Below, piece by piece: positions 35,535-44,732 of a DNA stretch of 64,000 nucleotides (position 1 is the stretch's first letter; every line of letters begins with the position of its first letter). The notes under the pieces were generated by a model. It was not told the DNA's origin, did not search any database, and saw only the letters and a list, made by a program, of their open reading frames with translations. The stretch comes from Rhodonellum psychrophilum GCM71 = DSM 17998. Lineage in GTDB: Bacteria > Bacteroidota > Bacteroidia > Cytophagales > Cyclobacteriaceae. Both the position numbers and the translations under genes were made by a program. The stretch covers positions 1 through 64,000 of the forward strand of contig NZ_KB906690.1 of the NCBI RefSeq assembly GCF_000381545.1, given 5' to 3'.

Positions 35535-36818
35535 TTACATCCCTCCTTGCGACAAGATCAGCAACAAAGCATGCTGAAGTCCGAGATGTCCGTCCTTGTT
35601 CAGAAACCATTCGTCTAGGCTATGTCCGCCACCTGCTTGCCCTCCTCTTCCTATTGTCACTGCCGGAATTCCCAAGGAAAAGGGCACGTTGCTATTGGTG
35701 GAACTCGAACTTAATCTGGGCTGCTTACCCGTAAGATAATTTGCAACTGCCATCGATTGCTGAATCAAGGGATGATCAGCATCAAGCAAACCACTTGGTC
35801 TGTCTCCAACATTTTCGATTTCTACAGTCAAAGGTTCTCCTCTTTTGACAATTAAATTTTCTTTTTGCAATCCCTCTTCAATGGACTCCAAAAACAATTT
35901 ATTGATCCCCTGAAGCCTTTCCTGGCTTTCGGAACGCATGTCCACCAGCATCCACGATTCATAAGGTATGGAATTTACCGAGGTGCCACCACCGAGAACA
36001 GACACACTATACGTGGTCCGGATTCCTTCCTTGGAGAAACTATCGGCTTTAGGGACAAAACCCGCTATCGTATTTGCCAAAGCATTGTGTGGGTTTCCTA
36101 TTCCAAAAGCCCCATAGGAATGCCCACCTGAACCTTTGAATGTCACTCTATAACGGAGAGAGCCTATTCCACCATTGACAATACCTTCAATATCACCCCC
36201 ATCAATCGCGATAAATGCATCGATCTTGTTTCCACCTTCTCGAAACAAGTGCTTCATTCCTTTTAAATCACCAAGGCCTTCCTCACCAACCGAGCCCACA
36301 AACCATAAATCGTGATCTGTTCTGATTTTCTTTTGCTCTAAAGTTTTTACCAAAGCCACAACCATGGCCAAGGATCGATTTGCATCCGCTATTCCCGGGG
36401 CATACAAAGTATCACCTTTTTGTTTTACAGTCACATCGGTCTCAATGGGAAATACAGTATCCAAGTGTGCATCGATTACAATGGTTTTGGTAGATTTTTT
36501 CCCTTTTCTCAAAGCAATGACATTGCCTGCTTCATCTATCCAAACCGAATCCGCACCAGCTTTTCGAAGCATCTCTGCGAATACCAGACCCTTTGCAGCT
36601 TCCTCAAAGGACGGCGCGGGAATCTCTGTCAAGGTAATCATGTCCGATATCGTTTGACCGTCTATATCAAGAATATAAGCAAAGGCATCTTGAACCTCTT
36701 TATTCTTTGCCAATTTTTCTACCTCTGTCTTGTAGACCACTTTGATATCCTGTGCAGAAACCTGAAGGAATAGTAGGACTGAAAAAGCGAATGCCAGAGC
36801 GTTTTTGATTAATTTCAT
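35535..36818 (-). CDS. exported M20 family metallopeptidase
   Basis: A 427-residue zinc peptidase with a signal peptide (cut after LQVSA). Metal ligands can be seen as His118 and Asp120 in DAHLDTVFP, Asp145 in PGIADANRSLA, and the catalytic Glu179-Glu180 in SVGEEGLGD. A dimerisation domain sits in between (about 230-340), and a last histidine lies in GGGHSLDEWF. M20 enzymes cut dipeptides or tripeptides or deacylate amino acids; the family member is exported, so it probably trims peptides in the periplasm. Substrate not known. Confidence 0.9.
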   Translation of the reverse strand: MKLIKNALAFAFSVLLFLQVSAQDIKVVYKTEVEKLAKNKEVQDAFAYILDIDGQTISDMITLTEIPAPSFEEAAKGLVFAEMLRKAGADSVWIDEAGNVIALRKGKKSTKTIVIDAHLDTVFPIETDVTVKQKGDTLYAPGIADANRSLAMVVALVKTLEQKKIRTDHDLWFVGSVGEEGLGDLKGMKHLFREGGNKIDAFIAIDGGDIEGIVNGGIGSLRYRVTFKGSGGHSYGAFGIGNPHNALANTIAGFVPKADSFSKEGIRTTYSVSVLGGGTSVNSIPYESWMLVDMRSESQERLQGINKLFLESIEEGLQKENLIVKRGEPLTVEIENVGDRPSGLLDADHPLIQQSMAVANYLTGKQPRLSSSSTNSNVPFSLGIPAVTIGRGGQAGGGHSLDEWFLNKDGHLGLQHALLLILSQGGM

Positions 36819-36890
36819 AAGTGAATTGTTTTGGCTTCAAAAATCACTAAAATCCAAAAAAATGACAATACCGCTTGTAAACAAATAATT

Positions 36891-37670
36891 TTAATTGACT
36901 CTGGACAGGACTATCGGGTCTTGTTTAAGTAAATAAACCAAGGATTGATAAAGAGATTCATTGTAAATCTTGAGCTCCGCTGATTTTTCAAAGAAAACCT
37001 CCAAAGCCACAGCAAAAAATTCGTGCTCATTATTTGCTGCAGCTGACCGAAACATTGACTTTTCTCTTTTCAGGATTTTCCTCATTTCTACGGCAGCGAT
37101 TTCCGAATATCTTACCCAAAGTGTCGGGTTGAAAAAATTGCTTTCGTTGTTGTAATGAATCTGATTTTCAAGCTTCATGGCATGGGCCATTTCGTGGATC
37201 CCCAAGTTCACCCCATCCTGCTGATCGATAAATCCTTTCACGAAATTTTCCCAAGACAATACAATGATTCCAAGTTTAGGATTGACCTCACCTTTGTGGT
37301 ATTGCTGATTGACCGTTGAATAATAAGCGTCCGGATAGATCAATATCTTCCTAAAATGCTTTAAAGTCACTCCTCGAAACCCGAAAGTCACCATTACCGC
37401 AGTGGCTGAAATCAGAAGTTTCATTTCTTGGGTGATCTTCGTCAAATCACCCCTTGGGACAAAAGCCTTTTCAGCAATGAACCATTCCATTTTTTCGATG
37501 AATTCCTGTTTATGTTTTGGGTTCAGTTTCGCATAATAGGGAAACAAATTGGACAGGAGGGCTTTGTCTTGGCCAGACAACGTTTTCTTGGCCAAACGAA
37601 TCCGTAAATCTTTGTAGGAACCATAAAAAAGCTCCCCGATGCCAATGAATAAATGTGTAAATAAAAACAT
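36891..37670 (-). CDS. MtfA-like zinc peptidase (M90)
   Basis: A 259-residue protein with a zincin motif HEMAH (His159, Glu160, His163) in GVNLGIHEMAHAMKLEN and a conserved following acidic region (EIAAVEMRKI, EFFAVALEVFFE). It matches the MtfA/DUF980 family, which in Escherichia coli has peptidase activity and binds the glucose regulator Mlc; no Mlc relation is implied here. The N-terminus has a hydrophobic stretch (FLFTHLFIGIGELFYG) that may anchor it. The gene is preceded by repeat copy E. Confidence 0.82.
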   Translation of the reverse strand: MFLFTHLFIGIGELFYGSYKDLRIRLAKKTLSGQDKALLSNLFPYYAKLNPKHKQEFIEKMEWFIAEKAFVPRGDLTKITQEMKLLISATAVMVTFGFRGVTLKHFRKILIYPDAYYSTVNQQYHKGEVNPKLGIIVLSWENFVKGFIDQQDGVNLGIHEMAHAMKLENQIHYNNESNFFNPTLWVRYSEIAAVEMRKILKREKSMFRSAAANNEHEFFAVALEVFFEKSAELKIYNESLYQSLVYLLKQDPIVLSRVN

Positions 37671-37737
37671 CCAGAAGTTGGGTTAGGGAATTGTTGATTT
37701 TTAAGTTTTGGATAAAAGTAGAAAAAGAAATTAAACT

Positions 37738-37769
37738 AAAAAAGGTGTAGAATTTCTCCTACACCTTTT
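37738..37769 (-). terminator. distal terminator of the rny transcript
   Basis: An 11-bp stem (AAAAGGTGTAG at 37740-37750, CTACACCTTTT at 37759-37769) with a T run on the minus strand. It lies 195 bases past the rny stop, so repeat copy E would be inside the rny 3' untranslated region. Confidence 0.7.
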
Positions 37770-37790
37770 AAAAATGACCAATGGGATCAT

Positions 37791-37881
37791 TTACCCAGAA
37801 TATGCATTACGTTTCCAAATGAGATCTTAACTGAAAGAAAATCAGACTATTGGAAAACTAATTCCTGACACCAATAGTGTG
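37791..37881 (-). repeat. dispersed intergenic repeat, copy E
   Basis: Minus-strand copy with CCAATAGTCTGATTTTCTTT and TTTGGAAACGTAATGCATAT. It shares TATTGGTGTCA with copy C in the left part, so C and E form a subgroup. It lies in sense orientation after the rny gene. Confidence 0.7.
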
Positions 37882-37963
37882 AATTCAAAAGCAATCAAGA
37901 GATAATTGAACATCAATTAAATATAATATTGAATTGTGTTCGTAATGCATTAAACGGGTTTAA

Positions 37964-39529
37964 TTACTTCGCATAGTTCACAGCTCTCATTTCACGGATA
38001 ACCGTGATTTTGATCTGACCTGGATACTGCATTTCCTTTTCTATCTTTTGGGAAAGGTCAAAGGAAAGTTGACTGGCGGTTTGATCATCCACATTGTCTG
38101 CATCGACCATTACCCTCAACTCACGTCCTGCCTGCATGGCAAAACACTTGTTGACTCCTTCAAATCCCAGCGCAAGTTCTTCGAGGTCTTTGAGTCTTTT
38201 GATATAGCTGTCCATGATTTCCCTCCTTGCACCTGGTCTGGAGCCAGATATCGCATCTGAAGCCTGTACGATAGGAGAGATCATGGAAGTCATCTCGATC
38301 TCATCGTGATGGGCTCCAATGGCATTGCAGACTTCTGGGTTTTCCTTATATTTTTTGGCTAGCTCCATCCCAAGGATAGCATGGGGAAGTTCAGCTTCTT
38401 CTGGATAAACCTTTCCGATATCATGAAGCAATCCCGCTCTTTTGGCAAGTTTGGCGTTCAAGCCCATTTCGGCAGCCATTGTAGCACAAAGCTTGGCAAC
38501 TTCCTTGGAATGTTGCAACAAATTTTGACCGTAAGAGGATCTGAATCTTAATCTCCCGACCATTCTGATCAATTCTGGGTGCAATCCGTGAATTCCCAAT
38601 TCGATACAGGTTCTTTCACCGATTTCGATGATTTCCTCTTCTATGTTTTTCTCAGTTTTGGCGACTACCTCCTCGATTCTGGCGGGATGAATTCTTCCGT
38701 CCTGGACCAAGCGGTGTAGAGAAAGCCTTGCAATCTCTCTTCTTACCGGATCAAAGCCCGAGATAATGATGGCTTCAGGGGTGTCGTCCACGACGATTTC
38801 CACGCCAGTGGCCGCTTCCAGTGCTCGGATATTCCTTCCTTCCCTACCAATAATTTTTCCTTTGACATCATCACTCTCGATGTTGAAAACAGAAACACAA
38901 TTCTCGATGGCATGTTCCGTCGCTGTCCTTTGGATTGTATCCAAAACAATCTTTTTGGCTTGCTTGGTTGCCGTCAATTTGGCTTGATCAAGAATATCCT
39001 TGATATGGGAGGAAGCTTTGGTCTGCGCTTCATCCTTGAGCATTTCCACAAGTTGTTCCCTTGCGTCTTCTTTGGAAAGGTTGGCAATTTTCTCCAAGTC
39101 GGAAATCCTTTGACTGGTTACTTTTTCCAGCTCTTCTTTTTTCACCTGCACAGAATGGAGCTGTGCGGATAGGACTTCTTTTTTGCTGTCAAGCTCGGCC
39201 TCTTTTCGCTTGATCTGCTCAAGTTCCTTTGACAAAAACTGCTCTTTTTGCTTCAGCTTATTTTCATTGGTCAGGAGGATTCCTTTCTTCTTGTTGACAT
39301 CCTCCTCAAATTCTGATTTGAGTTTCAGGTAATTTTCCTTTGCCTCAAGAATCTTCGTTTTTTTGATGGATTCAGCGGTCAATTCCGCTTCTTTGATGAG
39401 TATTTTGGACTTTTCCCGGGCTTCTTCTTCCAGTTTTTTGTTGTTGTTTTTCAGAAAAAAGCCGACCACCAAGGCCCCTATCGCCAACCCCAAAAGGCCT
39501 GCGACGATAATGTATAATGATATTCCCAT
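37964..39529 (-). CDS. rny: ribonuclease Y
   Basis: A 521-residue membrane-tethered endoribonuclease. One N-terminal helix (about 3-26) is followed by a long coiled coil (28-190), a KH RNA-binding domain with [11 protein letters not shown], and an HD domain with the metal motif LLHDIGKV (near residue 366) and GAHHDEIE. It starts mRNA decay at the inner face of the membrane. It is the last gene of the pheT, coiled-coil, zapA, rny run; the gap to zapA is 68 bases. Confidence 0.95.
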   Translation of the reverse strand: MGISLYIIVAGLLGLAIGALVVGFFLKNNNKKLEEEAREKSKILIKEAELTAESIKKTKILEAKENYLKLKSEFEEDVNKKKGILLTNENKLKQKEQFLSKELEQIKRKEAELDSKKEVLSAQLHSVQVKKEELEKVTSQRISDLEKIANLSKEDAREQLVEMLKDEAQTKASSHIKDILDQAKLTATKQAKKIVLDTIQRTATEHAIENCVSVFNIESDDVKGKIIGREGRNIRALEAATGVEIVVDDTPEAIIISGFDPVRREIARLSLHRLVQDGRIHPARIEEVVAKTEKNIEEEIIEIGERTCIELGIHGLHPELIRMVGRLRFRSSYGQNLLQHSKEVAKLCATMAAEMGLNAKLAKRAGLLHDIGKVYPEEAELPHAILGMELAKKYKENPEVCNAIGAHHDEIEMTSMISPIVQASDAISGSRPGARREIMDSYIKRLKDLEELALGFEGVNKCFAMQAGRELRVMVDADNVDDQTASQLSFDLSQKIEKEMQYPGQIKITVIREMRAVNYAK

Positions 39530-39597
39530 AGGTTATTTAGCGTTTATATATACCTACCGGACACCAAAAAGTCCCAAATCAGATCGAATTTCAATAA

Positions 39598-39882
39598 TTA
39601 TAACAGGGATTTCAATTGGGCATTGACTCGGACAATACTGGATTCCACCAATTCACTGTCATCAGTGTTGATTTTGTTTTGCTCCATGGATTCGACCATG
39701 CTGTCAAAAGCCACCATAGCCAACAAATCCTGACGATCATCCAAACCAAATTCGTCTCTATATCTTTTTATTTTATCATTAATCAATTTACCTGCATGTC
39801 TGATTTTTGCTTCATCCTCCACTTTTACCTTCATAGGGTATTCGCGGTCTCCGATCTTTATTTTTACTGAAAGTGCTTCCAT
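39598..39882 (-). CDS. zapA: cell division protein ZapA
   Basis: A 94-residue protein of the ZapA family: an N-terminal small beta-alpha head (VKIKIGDREYPMKV) followed by a helical tail. ZapA cross-links FtsZ filaments at the division ring. The ATG at 39882 lies one base after the preceding stop codon, so the two are translated together. A coiled-coil protein encoded directly upstream may be its partner, in the way ZapB works with ZapA in gamma-proteobacteria. Confidence 0.85.
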   Translation of the reverse strand: MEALSVKIKIGDREYPMKVKVEDEAKIRHAGKLINDKIKRYRDEFGLDDRQDLLAMVAFDSMVESMEQNKINTDDSELVESSIVRVNAQLKSLL

Positions 39883-39883
39883 A

Positions 39884-40168
39884 TCATTCAGACAAATAGG
39901 CAATTATATTATCGATTTCTTTTATATAATTATTAATTTTTTCTCTTAATTCGGCAGACTCAATGTTTTCCACCGGTATGCTGTTTACAAGTTTAGTAAT
40001 TTTAATTTGATTTTTAAAATCCTCCAATACCTGATCCTTTTCCGCAACCGCTTTTACAGCCTTTGCCAAATCCTCCTTTAGCGAAATGTTTTCCAGTTCT
40101 ATCTGTTGAAGCTTTTTACCGACTTGACTTGCAAGCCTTTCCAGTCGTTGAAGTTCTTCGTGAATCAT
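39884..40168 (-). CDS. small coiled-coil protein beside zapA
   Basis: A 94-residue protein that is helical throughout, with heptads from about 5 to 60 (EELQRLERLASQVGKKLQQIELENISLKEDLAKAV) and a second helix near the end. No enzyme motif. It sits between pheT (four-base gap) and zapA (one-base gap), which suggests it is made together with ZapA and may take a ZapB-like role in division. That is inference from position and shape only. Confidence 0.7.
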   Translation of the reverse strand: MIHEELQRLERLASQVGKKLQQIELENISLKEDLAKAVKAVAEKDQVLEDFKNQIKITKLVNSIPVENIESAELREKINNYIKEIDNIIAYLSE

Positions 40169-40172
40169 TTTG

Positions 40173-42584
40173 TTATTTTCGGATGAATGCCCCTGCCTCG
40201 GTTTCGAAATTTTGGATCAGCCGATCCATTGTTTTGTCAATCACTTTGTCGATCAGCGTGTTTTCTGAATCTTGAAGATAAAAACTCAATGCATAGGCTT
40301 TTTTATCTGCACCTATTTTATCCCCTTGATATAAGTCAAATACGTTGATTCTTTGCAACAGTTTCCCGCCGGCTTTTAAAGCAATCTTTTTAATGTTGTC
40401 AAATGTAACATTTTTATCGATTACCAAAGATAAATCCCTTCGTACCTCAGGAAATTTGGAGATTTCCTGAAACTTCTTCAAGCCTTTTGCTTTCTTACCG
40501 AGTAAATCCCAGTTCAGTTCGGCAAAAAGAACTTCTTGTTTCACCCCAGCTAGTTTGCAGGCTTCCTGGCGAAGCATGCCCACTTTCCCAAGTTCCTTTT
40601 CTCCCAAGGTCAGTTTCAAGGCATATTCAAATGGCGCATCGTGGAGAATCTCCATTCCATAACCCTCGATGTTCAGCTTCTCCAAAATCAACTCCGCCAC
40701 CGCATGCAAATCGGAAAACCCAACCGCTCGCGAAGGTGCCAGCCAACTTTCAGAAGCCTTGTCTCCAGTCATGAAAAGACCAAGTCTTTTTTCTTCCCTA
40801 TACCCAACTTGCTCCTTGAAATAGACGGTGCCAAATTCAAAGACTTTCAAATCCTTCTGCCGCCGATTGATATTGTGGGCCAACACTTCCAATCCCGAGA
40901 ACAAAAGGGATTGACGCATGACGCTCAAATCCTCGCTGAGTTGATTCAGGATGTTCACGTTTTCGGAAGTTTCCAAAAAACCTGATTTTTCCACATAAGC
41001 AGGTTTTGTGAGGGAATTGGTGATGATTTCATAAAACCCTAATGCCGCCAAAGCTTCACTGAGTCGGTACTGAAGCTTGTTGAGGTCTTTGCCGGGATGT
41101 TCGGCAAGGAAGTCTGATTTCAGGTTTTCTGACAAGGCTACATTTTCAAAGCCATAGATTCTCAGGATTTCTTCAATGACATCCGCCTCGCGGGTCACAT
41201 CCACCCGATAGGGTTTTACCGTTGCCAAAAAACCAATTTCGGTTTCAGCACTTACCTCTATTTCCAATCCATGCAGGATCGCTTTGATTTCCTCCTTGGC
41301 AATTTGCTTTCCGATCAGACGATCAATGTTTTTGAAGGCAACGGGTATTTTGAAGTCCTCCACGGGATTGGGATAGACATCGATAATCTCGGAAGATATC
41401 TCGCCTCCTGCCAATTCCTGAATGAGCATTGCGGCCCTTTTCAGTGCATAAACAGGCATATTGGGATCCGTCCCTCTTTCAAACCTAAAAGAGGCGTCGG
41501 TCTTTAGACCATGAAACTGCCCTCCTTTCCGGATAATATCCGGTGAAAAACAGGCACTTTCCAAGAAAATACTCTGGGTGCTTGAAGAAACCCCAGATCC
41601 TTTTCCCCCAAAAACACCTGCGATACACAAGCCCTCTGACGCATCGCAAATCATCAGTTCAGCACCGGAAAGTTTCCTTTCCTTATCGTCAAGGGTGAAG
41701 AACACAGTGTCTTTCGGGAGTGTCTTCACGATAATTTTATTCCCTTTGATCTTGTCTGCATCAAAAGCGTGCAGCGGTTGACCAAGATCATGCAGGATGA
41801 AATTGGTGATATCCACGATATTGTTGATCGGTTCCAAGTCCAGGGCCTTGAGATAGTTTTGCAACCATTCAGGAGAGGGTCCAACTTTTATGTTTGACAC
41901 CGTCAATCCTGCATATCTTGGGCAGTCTTTTGGGTCCTCCACCTCGACGGATATGGAAAGATTTTGGTTGTCCACTTTAAATCCATCCACGGAAGGAAGA
42001 CAGATCGGGCTGTTCAATAATGCCTTCAAGTCCCTGGCAACACCCAAATGAGAGGCTGCATCAGCCCTATTGGGAGTCAAACCGATTTCCAATACATGAT
42101 CCCTAGCCACATCGAAATACTTGGATGCAGGCGTGCCATTCGGCAATTGAGTGTCCAGCACCAGGATGCCTTCGTGGCTTTCGCCCAAACCGATTTCATC
42201 CTCGGCACAAATCATTCCCTGAGAAACTTCCCCCCTGATTTTGGCTTTTTTGATTACAAAAGGTTCGCCCGAAACTGGATATAAAGTTGCCCCCTCCGTG
42301 GCGACGACCACTTTTTGTCCCTTGGCAACATTGGATGCTCCACATACAATCGGGACAATTCCAGTCCCAATATCCACGGTAGTCACACTTAACTTGTCGG
42401 CATTGGGATGTCTTTCGCAAGACAACACCTCCCCGATGACCACTCCTTCCAAACCTCCGGGAATAGACTCAAAAAGCGAAATCCCCTCCACTTCCAAGCC
42501 TGAACCGGTCAGCAAGGCCGCTATTTCTTCAGGGGTTTGATCGATCGCAATAAAATCTTTGAGTCTATTTATGGAGATTTTCAT
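40173..42584 (-). CDS. pheT: phenylalanine--tRNA ligase beta subunit
   Basis: An 803-residue subunit of normal length. An N-terminal tRNA-binding (EMAP/OB) domain (about 40-150: VVIGEVLSCERHPNADKLSVTTVDIG), B3/B4 editing domain, B5 domain, a catalytic-core-like domain and a C-terminal anticodon-binding domain ending in VIDKTMDRLIQNFETEAGAFIRK. It forms a heterotetramer with PheS, which is not in this neighbourhood. It heads the run with the coiled-coil gene, zapA and rny, so aminoacylation, division and mRNA turnover genes share a transcript. Confidence 0.95.
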   Translation of the reverse strand: MKISINRLKDFIAIDQTPEEIAALLTGSGLEVEGISLFESIPGGLEGVVIGEVLSCERHPNADKLSVTTVDIGTGIVPIVCGASNVAKGQKVVVATEGATLYPVSGEPFVIKKAKIRGEVSQGMICAEDEIGLGESHEGILVLDTQLPNGTPASKYFDVARDHVLEIGLTPNRADAASHLGVARDLKALLNSPICLPSVDGFKVDNQNLSISVEVEDPKDCPRYAGLTVSNIKVGPSPEWLQNYLKALDLEPINNIVDITNFILHDLGQPLHAFDADKIKGNKIIVKTLPKDTVFFTLDDKERKLSGAELMICDASEGLCIAGVFGGKGSGVSSSTQSIFLESACFSPDIIRKGGQFHGLKTDASFRFERGTDPNMPVYALKRAAMLIQELAGGEISSEIIDVYPNPVEDFKIPVAFKNIDRLIGKQIAKEEIKAILHGLEIEVSAETEIGFLATVKPYRVDVTREADVIEEILRIYGFENVALSENLKSDFLAEHPGKDLNKLQYRLSEALAALGFYEIITNSLTKPAYVEKSGFLETSENVNILNQLSEDLSVMRQSLLFSGLEVLAHNINRRQKDLKVFEFGTVYFKEQVGYREEKRLGLFMTGDKASESWLAPSRAVGFSDLHAVAELILEKLNIEGYGMEILHDAPFEYALKLTLGEKELGKVGMLRQEACKLAGVKQEVLFAELNWDLLGKKAKGLKKFQEISKFPEVRRDLSLVIDKNVTFDNIKKIALKAGGKLLQRINVFDLYQGDKIGADKKAYALSFYLQDSENTLIDKVIDKTMDRLIQNFETEAGAFIRK

Positions 42585-42612
42585 GAATGCTGGGTTATTT
42601 CAGAATAAGGCA

Positions 42613-42620
42613 CAAATTTA
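42613..42620 (-). promoter_or_regulatory. pheT promoter -7 box
   Basis: Minus-strand TAAATTTG, 28 bases before the ATG, with TTC (instead of TTG) 19 bases further upstream. Confidence 0.45.
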
Positions 42621-42758
42621 ATGGAAATGATGGAGGGAGGAAGGTTTGGGTGAGTTAATTTTGGTTTTCCCTTTGGATAAATCGCCAACACAAACATCTC
42701 ATTCAAATTTGGGAGTCAAATGGTTTGTGGAAAGTGCAGATTTGGTCATTAAACCTCC

Positions 42759-43379
42759 CTACTCTTTTTTGTAATCCTTTTCCCCGGCCAAAATACCCAC
42801 TTCCAAAATATTCTCTTTCGGAGGCAAAGGACAGGCAAAATCGGGATTATAGGCACAGTAGGGATTGTATGCCAAATTGAAATCAATGGTGATGCTGTTT
42901 TTCCCATCCTGCCGAAGATTGATGTAACGTCCTCCGCCATATGTCTCTTCTCCACTCGTGGCATCGGCAAAGGCCAGAAAGAAATTTCTCATGTCTACCT
43001 CTTTTACCGACTGAAGAAGAAGCAAACGGTGGGGTTTCCCCTTCAGCTCAAATTCGGCGTAGGAATGCCTTAGGTATTTTTCGACTGAGCCGTCCGTGAG
43101 TGGTACCTCGATCATTTTTCGATCCTCCACGGGTACCATTTTGGCTTTGATTCGAAACTCGGGATCTATGGGGTAAAAACTCAGCGCCTGAAACCCTTGC
43201 TTCTGCTCCGCTGTCAGGGGAGAATCGATGTTGAAGCGGATAAACTTAAATTGACGCTCTCTTTCTTTTTCTATTTTTTCAATATAATCTTCCGTAGTTT
43301 CGGAATTGGTCAGCATATAAACAACCGAAACAGAGACAACGAAAACTACTATAATCAGGAAAATATTTTGGCTCTTCAT
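42759..43379 (-). CDS. DUF1684 family membrane-anchored protein
   Basis: A 206-residue protein with one N-terminal helix (residues 5-23) and a soluble DUF1684 domain. The family mark is near the C-terminus: FNLAYNPYCAYNPDFACPLPPKENILEVGILAGEK. The rest forms strands with GRYINLR and conserved aromatic residues. DUF1684 has no established activity. The gene lies four bases after radC on the same strand and so is probably co-transcribed with it. Confidence 0.85.
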   Translation of the reverse strand: MKSQNIFLIIVVFVVSVSVVYMLTNSETTEDYIEKIEKERERQFKFIRFNIDSPLTAEQKQGFQALSFYPIDPEFRIKAKMVPVEDRKMIEVPLTDGSVEKYLRHSYAEFELKGKPHRLLLLQSVKEVDMRNFFLAFADATSGEETYGGGRYINLRQDGKNSITIDFNLAYNPYCAYNPDFACPLPPKENILEVGILAGEKDYKKE

Positions 43380-43383
43380 AAAT

Positions 43384-44079
43384 TCAAATCAATGCTTCAT
43401 CTGCGAAGCTAAAATAGCCAACATCTGTGAAAATCACATGATCGAGGACCAAAACCTCCAGATTTTTACCAACCTCCACCAATTTATTGGTCAGTTTTCT
43501 GTCGGCATCGGAGGGGCTTAGATTTCCCGAGGGATGGTTATGGACCAAGATCATGGAACTTGCCATGTGGTCAAGCGCATGCTTGAAAATCATCTTTGGA
43601 TCCGCAAGTGTTGAATTGCTACCCCCTTTGCTGATGAGCTGTTTCCGGATCACGAAATTAGCGCGGTTGAGCAACACAATATAAAAACTCTCCGTGGTCT
43701 CATCCATCAAGTCTGATTTCATGTAATTATAAATATCCGAGGAGGAGGTGACTTTTATCCGCTTTTGGGGCTCAAAAACTTTCCTTCTCCTCCCGAGTTC
43801 CATGGCGCTAACGATGCTAATCGCCTTGGCTTCGCCGATACCCTTGAACCGCTGCAAATCCTTCACACTCAACTTTGCCAACTCCCCCAAGTCATTGTTG
43901 ACCGAAGAGAGGATGTGCTTGGCAAGATCAACGGCGCTTAGAAATTTTGTTCCTGAACCGATCAGGATTGCGACGAGTTCGGCATCGGAAAGGGAAGCTC
44001 GCCCTTTGAGCAGTAGTTTTTCCCTTGGACGATCCTCCTCTGCCAGAGCAGAAATTTTGATTGATTCGTATTTCTCCAT
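43384..44079 (-). CDS. radC: RadC family JAB domain protein
   Basis: A 231-residue protein with a helix-hairpin-helix part (LQRFKGIGEAKAISIVSAMELGRR) and a JAMM metallo-isopeptidase-like domain with His180, His182 and Asp191 in ILVHNHPSGNLSPSDAD. RadC was once thought a DNA repair factor, but its role is open. All metal ligands of the JAMM motif are present. DUF1684 follows in the same operon. Confidence 0.92.
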   Translation of the reverse strand: MEKYESIKISALAEEDRPREKLLLKGRASLSDAELVAILIGSGTKFLSAVDLAKHILSSVNNDLGELAKLSVKDLQRFKGIGEAKAISIVSAMELGRRRKVFEPQKRIKVTSSSDIYNYMKSDLMDETTESFYIVLLNRANFVIRKQLISKGGSNSTLADPKMIFKHALDHMASSMILVHNHPSGNLSPSDADRKLTNKLVEVGKNLEVLVLDHVIFTDVGYFSFADEALI

Positions 44080-44204
44080 AAAAAATCAACTTAAAAACCT
44101 CCCTTCGATTGCCAAAGGATTTGAACATTGCACTGATTTTCTGCTGTGCTTTGCTGAAAGGATCTTTTCCCAAAAGCGAGTGAAAAATAGAAAATAATAG
44201 GCAA

Positions 44205-44234
44205 CAAAAAAAGCCTTAGTTTAAACTAAGGCTT
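44205..44234 (-). terminator. rpsT terminator
   Basis: A perfect 24-bp palindrome (44211-44234, half-site AAGCCTTAGTTT) with a T run following on the minus strand. Confidence 0.85.
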
Positions 44235-44268
44235 AATAAATGCATTTTAAGTTGACTTTGTCGAAAGA

Positions 44269-44523
44269 CTATGCCAAAGAATTGACCAATTTGGTCAATT
44301 TGGATTTTTTGTTGGCTGCGTTATTCTTGTGAATAATGCTTTTCTTAGCCAATTTGTCAATCATTGAAGTCACTTTGTTCAAGAGATCTTGCGCCTCTAC
44401 CTTGTCGGTAGTTGCCTTTAATCTTTTGATAAATGTTCTTGTAGTTTTGGCCTGATATCTATTTCTCAAACGCTTGGCTTCGTTTGAACGAATTCTTTTA
44501 AGTGCCGATTTGTGATTTGCCAT
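44269..44523 (-). CDS. rpsT: 30S ribosomal protein S20
   Basis: An 84-residue, very basic, helical protein with the S20 pattern (MANHKSALKRIRSNEAKRLRN, KSIIHKNNAANKKSKLTKLV). It binds 16S rRNA in the body of the small subunit. It is a single gene with a consensus promoter and a terminator of its own. The leader is about 50 bases long. Confidence 0.95.
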   Translation of the reverse strand: MANHKSALKRIRSNEAKRLRNRYQAKTTRTFIKRLKATTDKVEAQDLLNKVTSMIDKLAKKSIIHKNNAANKKSKLTKLVNSLA

Positions 44524-44573
44524 ATCTTATTTTACTTAATGTCTTTACAATCTCCTTTGCCCTAAACGGAGTG

Positions 44574-44603
44574 CAAATTTAGCAGATTAATTCTTAAACA
44601 CAA
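44574..44603 (-). promoter_or_regulatory. rpsT promoter
   Basis: Minus-strand TTG (44603-44601), a 19-base spacer and TAAATTTG (44581-44574), a full consensus match. Confidence 0.78.
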
Positions 44604-44732
44604 ACGGTTTTCGAAACTAAACCAGATAAAGTCTCAAAATCAACAGATTTTTTTCACCTCATCCCTCCTTGGGTGCCACAAAGATAACTATATTTTAGTT
44701 TTTTAAAATCCTTTTTTTCATTAAATTTAAAT

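Noticed and set aside
39530-39597. 6S RNA gene after zapA, as in Escherichia coli
   Set aside because: The gap is only 68 bases, far too short for 6S RNA, and shows no matching hairpin.
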